In this document: positions 1 through 11,479 of the stretch, in pieces
Position numbering within the stretch: position 1 is the stretch's first letter
Layout: each line of letters opens with the position of its first letter
Source of the DNA: Saccopteryx bilineata
Taxonomy: Eukaryota > Chordata > Mammalia > Chiroptera > Emballonuridae
DNA: 64,000 nt
Assembly: GCF_036850765.1 (NCBI RefSeq)
Contig: NC_089492.1
Location: 290,736,090-290,800,089 of the forward strand
Direction: 5' to 3'
Notes under the pieces: generated by a model
The model's database searches: none
What the model was told of the DNA's origin: nothing
What the model saw: the letters and a program-made list of their open reading frames with translations, nothing else
Program-made: the position numbers and the translations under genes

Positions 1-94
1 CGGAGAACTCCGCTCCTCTCCCAGGCTCGGATAGATGTGCCGCCAAACTACAGTCTTCACGCTGGCCAATGACATGTGAGTTTTCATTTCCTTC

Positions 95-279
95 TTTTTT
101 ATTTGTTGATTTGAGAGAGAGAGAGAGGAAGAGAGAAACATCGATCGGTGGTTCCACTTACCCATGTACTCATTGGTTGATTCTCGTATGTGCCCTGACC
201 AGTCATCAAACCCGCCACCGTGGCGTTTGGCGTTTGATGTGCTCTAACCAGCCAAGCCACCTGGCCGGGAAAAGCCGGC
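95..279 (-). mobile_element. Ves-like bat SINE, diverged
   Basis: A T-rich start (the reversed A tail), a GA-rich stretch and a tRNA-like head at the right end (complement of the CCTGGC...GGTTAG type) mark a tRNA-derived SINE on the minus strand. The middle segment, read on the minus strand, runs through GGGCACATACGAGAATCAAC, which is typical of bat Ves elements. Flanks near 85-94 (catttccttc) and 280-289 (cattccttgt) may be a decayed target-site duplication. It is clearly older than the copies at 1131 and 26967. Confidence 0.75.
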
Positions 280-908
280 CATTCCTTGTCACATCCCTCT
301 CCATCGTTGGGTCCCTGTGCTGCTTTTCAGAGCTATGTTGAGAGAGGAGAAGCCGGGAGGGCCCCGAGGAACCCTCATTTGTTTCAGCCCAGATTGTTAG
401 AATTTATAAAAGGAAAATATTGATGTTTTTCCGTGCCCAGCTTGCTTTCCCTGGTTTCCTGCAAAACAAGAGGTCAGGACCCCTCGTGGGCGAACAGATT
501 GTTGACTTCAGTGTCTGAAAACACCCAAAATACCTCCCGGGAGGGCTCCCCGTTCCACTCTCTTTGTTCCGCCGGGACAGAAGGAGCTGTCTTGCGTTCC
601 AGGGACAGAATGCCAAATTAGGAGATTTGAATGAAACCAGCAGCTGTCGATCTAGGAGACGGGGAGGGCCGGTGCCATCAAAGCCTCGGTCAAGGAGAGA
701 TCTCAAGAAAACAGCTGTCCCCCCATCCCGAGGACCCAGGCTGAACCCAGTGGGACAGATGGCTTCATTCTCTTACCGCGGGTCCCTGGGGACAGAGGCC
801 ACCTCTTCTTCAGGCCACCTACTACTGGCTGGCCATTTATAGAAGCATTCATTTGAGTGGAGTTCCTGCATGGGGGGGTAGTAGCATTCTGGGGATATGA
901 TTTGGGTG
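280..908. other. Unique DNA, no recognised feature
   Basis: I see no repeat, coding exon or obvious regulatory pattern here. Short open frames on both strands have no recognisable domain and no matching codon pattern. Confidence 0.5.
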
Positions 909-933
909 GAGAGAGAGAGAGAGAGAGAGAGAG
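909..933. repeat. (GA)n microsatellite
   Basis: About 12 uninterrupted GA units, with no SINE head nearby, so this is a free-standing dinucleotide tract. Confidence 0.95.
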
Positions 934-1116
934 TTATTGCTCATTTTCTAAAAATGGCTCGTGAGCCCTAGGAAAGCATTAAAACAAGGGACCCCAAGAA
1001 TCAGCCAAGGATCTTGCAGGTGCCGACAGGTAGGACTCCAGAGGCAGCAGCCCCATGACGGTCACTTTACATGCCAGCTCGCCTGAGCCTCAGGGCAATG
1101 CCATCAAACATTATTT

Positions 1117-1272
1117 AGAATGTTTCCATTACTGACCTGTGGTGGTGCAGTGGATAAAGCATCGACCTGGAAATGCTGAGGTCGCCAGTTCAAAACCCTG
1201 GGCTTGCCTGGTCAAGGCACATATGGGAGTTGATGCTTCCAGCTCCTCCCGACTTCTCTCTCTCTGTCTCTC

Positions 1273-1303
<31 letters not shown>

Positions 1304-1350
1304 CTCTTCTCTCTCTCTCTGTCTCTCCTCTTCTCTCTCTCTCTGTCTCT

Positions 1351-1381
<31 letters not shown>

Positions 1382-1423
1382 CCTCTCCTCTCTAAAATGA
1401 ATAAAAAAAAGAATGTTTCCATT
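1117..1423 (+). mobile_element. tRNA-derived SINE (CTGACCTGTGGTGG type) with perfect 14-bp TSD
   Basis: The head CTGACCTGTGGTGGTGCAGT starts at 1132. A B-box-like segment around 1180-1195, a long CT-rich region (1256-1392) and a short A-rich tail (ATGAATAAAAAAAA) follow. The target-site duplication agaatgtttccatt is identical at 1117-1130 and 1410-1423, so the element itself is 1131-1409. The perfect duplication and near-identity to the copy at 15773 point to fairly recent insertion by LINE-mediated retrotransposition. The 213-aa open frame across it is a product of the CT repeat and is not a gene. Confidence 0.93.
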
Positions 1424-1539
1424 GGGGTGTTCTGGGATGAGGTTGAAATTAACATCAGTGGACTGCAGAAAAGCAGATTACGCTTCCCCATGCAGTGGGC
1501 CTTGTGCGATCAGGTGAAGGCCTGCCTCAAACAGAAGGC

Positions 1540-1796
1540 TGGCCCCCTCAGAGCAGGGCGAGTCCACCACCGACACCTTTGGACTTGGTCTGCCACCTCA
1601 GCTGTCCCGGTTCACCAGCAGATGGCCTCTGGACTCGAACCGGGACTCTGTCCTGGGTCTGCAGCCCACCAGTCTCTCACATCAGACTTTGGACTGGCCA
1701 GGCTCCACAATCACACGAAGCCAGTTCCTCGAACCTTTGTCTTCTTGCGGCTACTTCCTATCGGTCTGCTTTTCAGGTGATCCCTGACTGACACTC
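1540..1796 (+). mobile_element. 3' part of an old LTR-like repeat (family A)
   Basis: The segment carries the landmarks of a widespread old mammalian repeat: a ggacttgg...ctgccacc block, a CCTGGGTCTGCAGCC block, CAGGCTCCACAATCACACGA, then TTCCTATCGGTCTGCTTTTC and an end in CCCTGACTGACAC. The same element is nearly complete at 5606-6049 and reversed at 39545 and 48020. The full version begins TG and ends CA with no A tail, which suggests an LTR; I do not assign a family name. Confidence 0.6.
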
Positions 1797-2554
1797 AAGT
1801 CCCAGTCTGAGAAAAGAAATGGGGTAGAAGATGTTAAGAAAACAAAAATAGGGTATTTATTCTATGCCCCAGAAAATAATCCTTTGGTTTTAAACGACTC
1901 GTTTTTGTAGTCCAGCGTTTTCTGAGCGTCCAGATATCTGAGAAGGCGTCTCGGTCGCCGGGTGAGCCACGCAGCCCTTCCCTGAGGATATCCCCCCCGC
2001 TGTCTTCACTCCGCCTCCCTCATATCAGCCTGCCGCTGGCTCCCCCCACGACCATCGCGACCGGGCTCTGGGTGGGCTTCTCATCCCTTCCCTCTCAACC
2101 CTTTCTCCGCACGACCGTCAGATTCCTCCCACTACCACCTAAGATGTCAATCTAATCGTGCCTGAGCTGGGACAGACACCTCGTGGGGATCTGGTGTGAG
2201 GAGGGGGAGATGCTGACTCAGGTTCAGGTCAGCTTGACTCCAAAGCTGCTAAGAGACCAGCAGAGACCATGGACCCTTATTCCTGCCCTTGTTTGTGTCT
2301 GAGGTCCCGAACCCCAACCCTGAGCCCTGCCACATGTCTCTTTCCGCCTTGCCCGTGAGGTTTCAAACACACGAGTCTAAGTTCTTCGTGAGCGACCAAC
2401 GGCTTCTTACCTTACAGACATATACATTGTGTCCCCTGTGTGGACTGCTGTCCCTCTCTCTCCAAGTCTCTGTCTCCAGCCCCTCTGGGAGGCCGGTTCT
2501 TTTCTCAGAGAGCGGGTTGGTGCTGAGTCCAAGAGGGGTTCATGTTCCTGTGCC
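1797..2554. other. Unique DNA, no recognised feature
   Basis: A GC-rich stretch around 1925-2100 is followed by ordinary sequence. I see no exon or repeat. Confidence 0.45.
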
Positions 2555-2760
2555 AGGGTCTTATAACACTCACTGCTTTTTCTTCATTGCTCTTAGGATA
2601 TTTTCCATTATCTGGTTCTTGGCATTATTTATTTGCTATACGTCTCCCCAACTAGAGCGTCATCCAGAGGACCCGGGACCATTTCTGGGTTAATTACTCC
2701 CACACGCCCAGGCCCAGTGGGACACCCGCCTTAGAGTGAACGCTCAGAAGCCAAGTTCTG
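2555..2760 (+). mobile_element. L2 LINE 3' end relic
   Basis: The order of motifs matches an L2 3' end: an ATAACACTCACTGCTTTTTC block, an ATTATCTGG...TTATTTATTTGCTATACGTC block, then CTCCCCAACTAGAGCGTCAT and a GGGACCATTT segment. Divergence is heavy, as expected for this ancient family. There is no coding content. Confidence 0.65.
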
Positions 2761-5605
2761 GTTTGGATGAAATGTCACAAACTCCTTTGCTCTCTCAGGG
2801 TCTTGTCACTATCACGGTCAAATAAGTGAGAATCGACTCACTAAATTTTAATTTTAGTTTTGTTTTTCATTAAAACCCCAAAAGCTAATTTTCATAGCAA
2901 GAGAAGGGTCCACAGGTCTCAAGTGTGCTAGGAGGAGGGGTACGCAACTAGTCTTTCTTCTTGGGCTTCCTTGCGACTGAAACCCATTGCCCTGCGTGGG
3001 GAGTCCTCTACCTCCACAGGCTGTGACGGGAAGCAGGGCAACTCCCCTTAGAAAGTCTGAAAACGCCAGGTACTCCGGTCACCTGGGTCCCAGCGGTCAG
3101 ATGTGCTCACCTGACCCTTACCTGGGTGCCTGCCAAGGACAGATGTCAGGGACGGCATGGGGACTCCAGCGGCAGCAGCGAACTAGGTGGAGGTGCTATC
3201 GGTGACATCCAGGGCTGGTCACTCTGAGCGGGCATCACCTGGTGCTTCAGAGTGACATCCTCATGGGGGCCTAGACCTAGAGTGGAGAGGTTTCGGGAGG
3301 AGTCTGAGGATGCCCAGAACCCTTGACCCTGAACCCCACTGGGCCTCTTTTCCCCAAAGGAGCCCCACCTCCTTCTCTGATGACCTGTATCTCACCTTGC
3401 GGAGTGGCCCCCTGGTGACCTTGACTGATGAGCACTGTGAGAAGAGGCCATGCCCACATGCACCTTCCTCTTCTCCACACTCTTCCTCCACGGCAGGACC
3501 TGTTCTAAACTCCAGTACCCGGAGAATTACAAGATGTTGTTTATTTCCATCAGAAAAAAAAAAAAATGTTGCAACTCTAACGTTGACCCATAAAACCAAG
3601 TCCCACAGCAAGACATAAAGCATAGAGCCAATTATGTGTTCGGCTGAAGACATACAAATACTCGATATATTGTGGGCGATGTTAAATAGCGTGACAGATG
3701 GCTAAAGAATAGTGAGCGATCGATAACCCCCCCCCAATCATGACGGGGGTGGGGGTGAGGGAGGGGGACCCGGCCCACCGTGCTGGTCCAGACAGGAGAG
3801 CGCTAACACTGAGCAGGCCGCTGCGATTTTTCCTCCGGCGGGCGCACGTACCAGAGACTCTGCCTGCCGTTGCGCCAGGTTGGAACTCCGGAAATTGCTC
3901 TCATTATTTGCTGGGCTGGTGGAATAAGAGCTGGGCCCACACTTCCCCAGCAGCTTGCACTAATGAAGCTGGGTGTCAGCCTTCCTCTAATGATTGCAGA
4001 AGAAGGGACCCACGAGAAGGACGATGAAAGAACACCGCTGTGGGTTTATCGCCCACTCTCCCGCTCCTTACTTCCATCTGCACAAAGCCCCGAGCCCTCC
4101 CTCCGCTGATGCACCACGCGACGTGTCGTGGACAGAGGTGCCCGGCACTTTCCAGGGAGCCACAGTGGACGTTGTCGCTAGGCTGGAGATGCGGGAACGA
4201 ACTCCTGCAGTTGTAGTTCCTGATTTCAGGAGGAATTCCAGGATCCTGGGCACAGAGGACCTGGCAGCCCGTTAACATCCGGGCACAGAAAAAACCTAAG
4301 AACAAACAGGGAGACAGCATTTATGGTCGTGTGGGACTGGCGTGGGCCTCGTGCTCCAAGTCTGACTGAGGCCCGCGGGGCGAGTCTCAGCCCCTCCCCA
4401 GTTCCTCTGACCACAGCCAGCCCACAGACCCAGGACCTCTTGAAGGAAGGGTGGGCCACACCTGCATGAGGATGAACCTGAGAACAGTCTTACAAATGAG
4501 AGCTACACGTCTTCCTCCTCATTCTCTCCCCAAAGATCAGCAGCCTTTTAATAGGTCTGCATCAGGAAAGGGGTCGGGAACTGTCGGAAACAGGCCAGGC
4601 TCACGTCAGTCACGGGGAGGGTATTATGGGGGTCAGGTGACACCTGGAGGGGTACCTTCACACCCATTCCGGTGTGCCCAGGGGGACCTTGAAGCAATGG
4701 GAAGACAGATAGAATGCCCACCAGGCATACGGATCCACGAAGTAAGAGCTGTAGTGGTAAGAAGGCCAAGTGGGTACAAAGTACCTGCTCGTGAAGACAT
4801 TCTGCAGTCCTTAACCCATGAGGTGGGACACTTAAAAAATTTAAAAAAAAAAAAGGACATCATGTTGGCTCAAGTGATACATATTGAGCGTGAAGGAGAA
4901 ATAGGTTGTTCACAAACAGTGGGAGGATGGAGGGGTGTGGGAGTGAGGGGACCCCCTGGGTGGTTTCTGGGGCTGACAAGACCAGTGGTGACAATGGATG
5001 AAACAGGAAGCTCCACTGAGAACACGGCGGCCTCTGGAATGCAGGGCTGACACGGGCCACCAGGTGAGCATCTGAGCAACCCTGAGCAACAACATTAGCC
5101 AAAGGCGGAGCGGACGGAGGTGGAAGACGGGGTCACAGTCGAAGCCGGAGTGTCCTCACCTGGGTCACAACATGGGATGCAGGAAGGCTTTGTTCCTTCT
5201 GGGAAATCCTATCAAAACGTGAACATCCAAGGGACAGAGATGAGCTGCAGCCCATTAGCAGGAATGAGCCGATAGACTCACCAGAAAGTCCCCACAGACG
5301 GAGGCAGAGAACGTTGGAGAGCAGTGTGGGGGGTTGTTTGATTATTAGAAAAATATATAAACACAGGCTCAGCTTTGAGTTTTCAAGTAGAATGTCCTCA
5401 GCTGGTTTTCACAGGATACTGTCTCCCGGGAAATATTAATAACGGCTCCACGAATAAAGGCTCTGTGATCAAACATGTTCAATTATCTCCTCTGTAAAAA
5501 CAAAACAATAGTCGGATTCCACCTGCCCCAGCTCCAGCCTTTTCACAGAGGAGCGTCTTAAAGAATCATTTACACGGTTTCTCCTTCCAGCTGGTGAATT
5601 TAAAA
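2761..5605. other. Unique DNA with one candidate conserved island
   Basis: I recognise no exon or mobile element. The stretch holds an A-run at 3553-3565, a poly-C tract at 3727-3735 and an A-rich spot at 4842-4857. At 3870-4035 an island with CTCATTATTTGCTG, CACTAATGAAGC and TCTAATGATTGCAG has several ATTA/TAAT cores in non-repetitive sequence. Another low-GC segment lies at 5400-5600. Both are candidates for conserved noncoding DNA by appearance only. Confidence 0.4.
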
Positions 5606-6049
5606 TGGTTAATTTTGATGTATCAAATTGGCCAGGCCAAGGTACTCAGATATTTGGTCAGACACTATTCTAAATGATTCTGTGAAGGCATTTTTTTTTT
5701 TAGAGGGAAGATTAACATTTAAACTAGTTGACAGATGGAGATTACCCTCTATAATGTGGTGGGCCACATCAAATCAGGAGAAGGCCTGAAGAGACCAGAC
5801 TGAGGTCCCCAGAGGAAGGAGTTCTGCCTCCAGATGGCCGTTGGGCTCTTCTTTCTGCAACGGCAGCTCTTCCCTGCGTCTCCACTCAGCTGACTGCCCT
5901 GCAAACGTTGGGACTAGCCAGTCCCATAATCAAATGAGCCAAGTCCTGAAAATAAAGCTCTCTCTCTCTCTCTCTCCCTCTCTATCTCTCTTCTCTCTCA
6001 CACACACACCCTTTATTGGTTGTGTCTCTGGAGAATTCCAACTAACACA
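5606..6049 (+). mobile_element. Nearly full-length old LTR-like repeat (family A)
   Basis: This is the most complete family A copy. It starts TGGTTAATTTTGATG, passes through a CAGATATTTGGTCAGACACT block and a GATTAACATTTAAACTAGTTGA block, and ends in ATTGGTTGTGTCTCTGGAGA followed by CCAACTAACACA. TG...CA ends without an A tail suggest a solo LTR. A CT/CA simple repeat (5959-6009) has expanded where related copies carry a (TATA)n stretch before the TTGGTT motif. Confidence 0.65.
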
Positions 6050-7420
6050 ATCCCTAACACTCTTTCTTTATTCCTCTGCCTTGGGCATCCGTCCCCACCA
6101 ACCCACTGACCCTGCTCTTGTTTATGTCACCAGTGTCCTCCGTGTGGCCAAAAACAATGGCGATTTCTATGCTTTGATCTTATTCAAACCTTCAGCAGAA
6201 TTTGACTCACCGCTACCTCCTTTCTAAAACCTCTCTCTTCTTGACTTCTGAAACCCCACTTCTCCTAGGGTTTCTCCTGTTTTATGGAAAGTCCTTACCT
6301 GGTTTCTGCTGACTCCTCCTTGCCTTTTGATTGGCCCCAAACTGTTGGAAGGTCCCAGAAGCTAGCTATGCATCCCTCCTACATGGCGCCGTCCTTTGTA
6401 AGATGGATCATCGCTCTTGCTCACCCTGTGGTTTTCTTCTCTTAGCTTCCAACACCACAGGTGTGCTTGTTTATTTCTCCTTCATCAGTGGCTGTTTCTT
6501 CTCATGTCCTTTGAATGTCTCCTCTTCTTCACAGTATCTTAAAGTCAGAGTGCCAAAGAGCTCAGCTGTTGGTTCTCTCCTCACAGATAGTCACTCTCTA
6601 GGTGGTCAACTTCAGGGTTTAAAATAGCATTGAAAAGCTAGTGCCAGCCCTGGCTGCTTGGCTCAGTGGTAGAGCATTGCCTGGCATGTGGATGTCCTGG
6701 GTTTGATTCCTAGTCAGGGTACACAGCAAAAGCGACCATCTGCTTCTCCACCTTTTCCCTTCTCTCTTCTTTCTCTTTCTCTTCCCCTCTTGCCACTGTG
6801 GTTCTATTGGAGCAAGTTGGCCTTGGGTGCTGAGGATGACTTTGTGGCCTTGCCTCAGGTGCTAAAAATAGCTCAGTTGCTGAGCAATGAAGCCACACCC
6901 CAGATGTAGGCAGAGCATTGCCTCCTAGTAGGCTTGCCAGGTGGATCCTGGTCGAGGCACATGCAGGAGTCTGTCTCTCTGCCTCTCTTCCTCTCACTGA
7001 ATAAGAAAGAAAATAAAAGGAAGGAAGGAAGGAAGGAAGGAAGGAAGGAAGGAAGGAAGGAAGGAAGGAAAAGAAAAGCCAATGACTCCATGTTTCATCT
7101 CCAGGCAAGACCTTCTCCAAAGGTCCAAATCCATCTACTCTACTTCCTGTTCAATGACTATGCACTTGGACATTTGAGACTAGAATCTTTGTCCCAAACT
7201 CCAGGTTTATATGTCCAATGCTCAATCAATATCTCTACATTGACATCAGGCCTAAGCAATTTAATGTGTCAAAACTTAACTTCTACTCTCTCTCCAACTT
7301 CCCCCTGAAAGATGTCACTTCCATCCTTCCAGTTCCTCCAGCCACAGGCTTTGGAGTCAGCCTCAAAGCGGAAGACTCTCTCACCCCACCCCAAGTCCGG
7401 TCTCTCGGGCCATCTTGTCA
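6050..7420 (+). pseudogene. L2 LINE reverse-transcriptase region, decayed, interrupted by a SINE
   Basis: Around 6120-6215 the translation reads VTSVLRVAKNNGDFYALILF followed by KPSAEFDS. This aligns with the L2/CR1-clade RT block of the form VTNDL.VAK.NG..SVLILLDLSAAFD. Downstream, 7245-7360 gives FNVSKLNFYSLSN and later TSILPVPPATGFGV, matching the L2 segment with SKTELLIF and a later NLGVI motif. Stops and frameshifts break the frame. The SINE at 6647-7070 splits it, and L2-like sequence resumes on the far side in the expected order. It is a dead relic; the match is from memory of the family. Confidence 0.65.
6632..7087 (+). mobile_element. Dimeric tRNA-derived SINE, older copy, inserted in L2
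   Basis: The head GCCCTGGCTGCTTGGCTCAG starts at 6647, with a B box near 6700 (gggtttgattcc). The body resembles the young copies at 26967 and 42589, including the tctattggagcaag block and the second-unit TGTCTCTCTGCCTC end. The tail has become a (GGAA)n tract (7016-7070). Imperfect duplications gaaaagctagtgcca (6632-6646) and gaaaagccaatgact (7073-7087) flank it. The region matching the CTCF-like motif of young copies has decayed here (6916-6945). Confidence 0.85.
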
Positions 7421-9479
7421 GCTCTCCCCAGAACAGGCAGCTCTCCCACAGCTGGACACAGTCCACAAGCATGGTTTGCAGGACCTGTTGTGTACAGGCC
7501 CACCTTTGTCCAGAAGATTTCGTATAGACCATTTCTTGCGTATAGAAGAATTCAGGAAGAGCAACTTTAAATTAAACCTGTGTTTGAAGGCATCCGAGTG
7601 CCGTCAAGGTAGCGGGGATATGTGGACAGTTCCAGAGAGACGGCCAGCAGCGTGGGGAGGACAGCGAAGAATGTTGGCGTGGCGCTTCTACTCGAAACAT
7701 TTGCCGACCGGACGCATGCAGGCCGAGATGCTGAGTGGGGCTGTTTCCAGCCTCATGGGGTCGGGCACGTGACAGATGCTCAGAGCTATCAAGGAGGATG
7801 TGTTCCAGCACAGATGCAGTTGTCAGGGTGGAACCCAGGAAGTGCTGTCATCTGGGAATGAGAACAGCCCAGAAATAGACTCACCTCTCCCTACCTCCCC
7901 CCACCTCCTAAAACACGGAGGGAGAAGCAACAGCAACAACAGGACCATAAAACTGAACTTCACGCGGGGTTCGGTGATGTCCCCACACTCCAGAGAGAAG
8001 GGACCAGGGAAGGGGACCTGGCTCAGGGCTGCTTCTCTTTGGGGGGGTGGGGGCACTGGCTGACGGATTTGTAGGAGTCCCGAGAAAACAGGAAGAGACG
8101 GTCTGAAGAATCAGAGGCGTTCGGGGCATGGCTCTGGGTCGTGTCACAGCGTCAGGCAGAGGAAGTTCACAGCCCGCCACCCACCCCCGAGAGGCACCCC
8201 GGAACGCGTCTGGCTCCCGATGCCCTGTTGCTCAAGGTGGAACCTGGGCAGAGTTGACAACCAAGGAAAAAACAGGCAGAGGAAACAAACCCATGGCGAT
8301 TTCGCAGACGTGGAGCGTGGAGCGATGGTGATTAATACCTTCAGGAAGTGTAAGAACGAGGCGTAGCGTGTTGGCAGCCGAGTGGAAAGTACAAAAATAA
8401 ATCATACAGCCGCTATAAAACCTGGAGACAAACGTCCGCCCATCAAGCGCCAAGACGGACAAGTGGAATGGGAAATGAGCTTCGGTAAGCTCGTCACCGA
8501 CCAGGGTTCCCAACATGGCCCTTCAATCGTGGGAAGATGCCCCGCCTCATTCATTGTGGAGACAACGGAAACTGAAGTCTCGAGAGGATACACCTCAACC
8601 TGAGCAGAAGAGCTAAAATACAAAAGAATTTTAAAATATGAATGAAAAAATATTAAATAATAACCTAACCAAAAACAAAACACAATAAAACTGTGATTGA
8701 AGACATTACCATATTGCTTCTTGATTGGTGTCCTCACTTGCTATTTTATTTTTCATCCTGTGGACAGAATGAACGTGACTACAGCGCTTGGAAGACGCTG
8801 TTGCACAGATGAACGTTAAAATAAGAGCCAGGAATGTAAATCTGTGATCTCCACACTGGGCGGCTGCCCAGGCGCCCACCTTAGAGAGAACCCTGATGAC
8901 AAGTGCCATCTTGACAACTGGTATGCTGAATGCAACAAAAAAAAGGAGGTATCGGTTCTGCCGAACCAGTGCGAACTGACTGAATCCCACCACTGCCCGT
9001 GGCGCGCCCCAGACAGCAGCAGAGGGGGGGGGACTCGCTATGACCAACAACAGGACGACCCTTCTGTGACGTTGAACAAAGACACCATGTGCGGAGAAGA
9101 CCCCGTGTCAGATCCCAGCACACACATTCAAAAACCAGGCAGCTCTCCTCTGTGGCTTTGGCACTTGGGATGCCAGTTGCCCTTGGGAAGTGGATGGCAG
9201 GGTTGGTGCTGGGAAAACAAGACAGAGACTCCCTAGAACCAGGTGGTAAGTAGGCGGCCATGTCCGGTTCTGGCTGTTCCTCCAGCTGTGTTGTTAGGTT
9301 TCTGCACGGCCCTCTAGCCATCAACATTTCAGTATAAGGCCTCCGTTCAAAGGAACCGCAGTGTGCAGCCAGAATATGCCCCTCACATCAGCCCCATCAC
9401 TGTCCCTGTCCCAAGCCCCGTGGCACCCCCCACCCCCGCCAGGTTTTTGCGGCAGCCTCCTGACAGCGTGGCTGCTTTT
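7421..9479. other. Unique DNA, no recognised feature
   Basis: GC-rich at 7590-8300, then an AT-rich patch at 8600-8700. Runs of G occur at 8041-8047 and 9025-9032. I find no exon or datable repeat. Open frames of up to about 148 codons on either strand show no known domain. Confidence 0.4.
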
Positions 9480-9870
9480 CACTGTGCCTCCCGCTGTGTT
9501 ACTCACAACAGGGCAGCCAGAGCGATCCCTGTAAAACCTAGATCAGCTGCTCCGTGCCTGGGTCCTGGCTGCCTTTCTGACCCCATGTCGCAGGCTCTGT
9601 CCTCTGCCTGCTCCACTCTGCCGTGCGGCTTCTTCCCTTCCTTGACTACATCGGACTCTTTCCTGCCCCGGCATGTGTGTTCGCACTGGCCGTGCCCGGT
9701 ACCTAGAATGTCCTTTGCCCTGACAGTCCCTTGGCCCTATCTTTCCTGGTCAGGGAACCCTCACCTGAAATCTCCTCGGAGTCCTGCCTTGACCTCCTGA
9801 CCGGAAGCAGTCAGCCCATCACTCTCAGGCACTTTATTTCTCTGCCCTCAGTGGCATCGCTCTCCTTCCT
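9480..9870 (+). mobile_element. L2 LINE relic (3' ORF and 3' UTR)
   Basis: The order of blocks follows L2: ACAACAGGGCAGCCAGAGCG, GATCAGCTGCTCCGTGCCTG, a CTGCTCCACTCTG stretch, a CTAGAATGTCCTTTGCCCTG block, GAACCCTCACCTGAAATCTC and GGCACTTTATTTCTCTGCCC. Ancient and non-coding today. Confidence 0.65.
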
Positions 9871-10088
9871 TCGTTCTGGTCAGCCGCCCGCCGGGGTGAG
9901 ACCCTGCAGGGGAACACACTCTTTCTCATTTCCGCACAGTCCTGGGCACCTCCAACCAATGCTGTTCTGCATGGGGATGAACACAATAATGACGTCTGAA
10001 GTGAATACATTTGGAAACGCTGCCTGCTGTTTGTGTCTCTCGGGCACATCGTCGACATTGGCGTATTAACATTTCTGAAAAGTCCAAC

Positions 10089-10089
<1 letters not shown>

Positions 10090-10128
<39 letters not shown>
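10090..10128. repeat. (GA)n microsatellite
   Basis: About 19 uninterrupted GA units. It sits directly upstream of a CpG-dense stretch. Confidence 0.95.
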
Positions 10129-10130
<2 letters not shown>

Positions 10131-10144
10131 CACTTGGCTTTCAC

Positions 10145-10320
10145 CCGGCATGCCCGGTCTCGTGCATGCAGGATACCATCTCTGCGTGACGCCTCGGCAT
10201 GCCCAGTTTACGACGGCCGCCTCTCGAGGGTGCACGGCTTCCGTGCTTAGCGTGTCCGCGTGGCCACACCGGGCTGAGTGCGATACTCATGCGATCTCCG
10301 TCTCCATGACAACCCTGAAG
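10145..10320. promoter_or_regulatory. Short CpG-dense segment
   Basis: I count about 19 CpG dinucleotides in roughly 175 bp, including TTTACGACGGCCGCCTCTCG and AGCGTGTCCGCGTGG. It is too short to meet usual CpG-island length criteria and has no recognisable exon. It could be a small unmethylated regulatory patch or chance. Confidence 0.3.
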
Positions 10321-10324
10321 GCCG

Positions 10325-10460
10325 GGCATCGTTATCCCAATTTCAACTCTAAGGAGACGGAGGTGGACCACGTTGATGTGCTCTCGTGTAAGGTGGGCGA
10401 CACGTGGTGAAGCTGGGACCCTACTCTGCTTCCGTCTCACTCCAAACCCTGCTCTTGAGC
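10325..10460 (-). mobile_element. MIR SINE fragment
   Basis: The reversed MIR core is readable: TTATCCCAATTTCAACTCTA, an aaggagacggaggtgg block in place of the usual gaaactgaggctcag, then a diverged stretch before GGTGAAGCTGGGACCC. Diverged but in correct order. Confidence 0.55.
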
Positions 10461-11149
10461 CCCCGCCCAGTAGGGTGACCCCAAAGGGAGGATTGCCCGG
10501 TGCAGAGCCTGACATCCCTCAAAGCAGCTCAATGTGCCTGGGAGTGGAGACCCTGGACGGGCAGCAGCGATGGGGCTTCCCAGAGACGGTGGAAACCGGC
10601 TTCCCTTTGTCATGTGCCGGGTCTTGGCGGCGAGGACACATCCATGGAACACACGAACAAAGCCCCAGAACTGCGTTCTATGAATCTCGTGGCCACATGG
10701 CAAGGAAAAGGTGGCCAGTTTTAACCAATTCCATCTTCCTGAGGGGATAATGTCTTAACCCAGTCGAGCAGCCACCGGAGTTTGCTCCATGCCACTCAGG
10801 AGGGGCATTCCAGAACCTTCTCCCTCACTTGGCTTTCACCCTTCAATGGAGCCAGCTCGTGTCCAGCATCTGGTCTAGCCTGGGTTTGTGCAGCCACTGG
10901 AGCAGTGCCCACCGGACATGTGAGTTCCTTGGAGGTGAAGGTCATGCTTCCCTTTCCATCTGCAAGCCTGTTGTTCATTGATAGGCTCACAGGGATGAAC
11001 AGGCATTCCTGTCTGTGTGTCTCCCTGGAGTCCAAAATGATGGACAGCAGGCAGAAGCATCCAAATCCTTTGAGAGCCACCGTGAAAACCACAGAACTCT
11101 TAACACAGAGGCCCACAGTCCCTCTGAGCTCCCTGACCCGGGCTTCCCG
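10461..11149. other. Unique DNA, no recognised feature
   Basis: I see no repeat, exon or regulatory pattern that stands out. Confidence 0.45.
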
Positions 11150-11347
11150 CCTCCAGCATTGTTGATCTCAGCGGCAGAGGGTACTCTGCTGTGGGGGTCC
11201 AGCCTCTACCCAGCGGGTGCCAGTGGCCACCTAACCCCTCCCATTTTACAACAATCATCAATATCTCCTGATGTTGCCAAATGTCTTCCTGGTAGTGGGG
11301 GACAGGGTTGGGGGGGGGACAAAATTGCTCCCAGCTGAGAACCAATG
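11150..11347 (-). mobile_element. MER20 (hAT-Charlie nonautonomous DNA transposon)
   Basis: It matches MER20 in reverse: a CCAGCCTCTACCCAGCGGGT block, GATGTTGCCAAATGTCTTCC, a GGGGACAGGGTTGGGGGG stretch and an end in CAGCTGAGAACCAATGA where the terminal repeat ends in GAGAACCACTG. The opposite terminal repeat is diverged. Length fits the usual 219 bp. Some MER20 copies act as enhancers in placental mammals; nothing here shows that this one does. Confidence 0.7.
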
Positions 11348-11479
11348 AACTAGACTAGTTACACATTCTAAACTGTAGACTCTTTGGAAAGAAACGGAGA
11401 TGCTATCATCAGCTCACACGTTGGCTTGCCGAAACTAAGTGTTTTCTTTCCCCTCGGTGCTTGCTTTGATAAAAAAATG

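Noticed and set aside
1139..1780. 213-codon frame
   Set aside because: Runs from a SINE through its CT tract into an old LTR-like repeat; not a gene.
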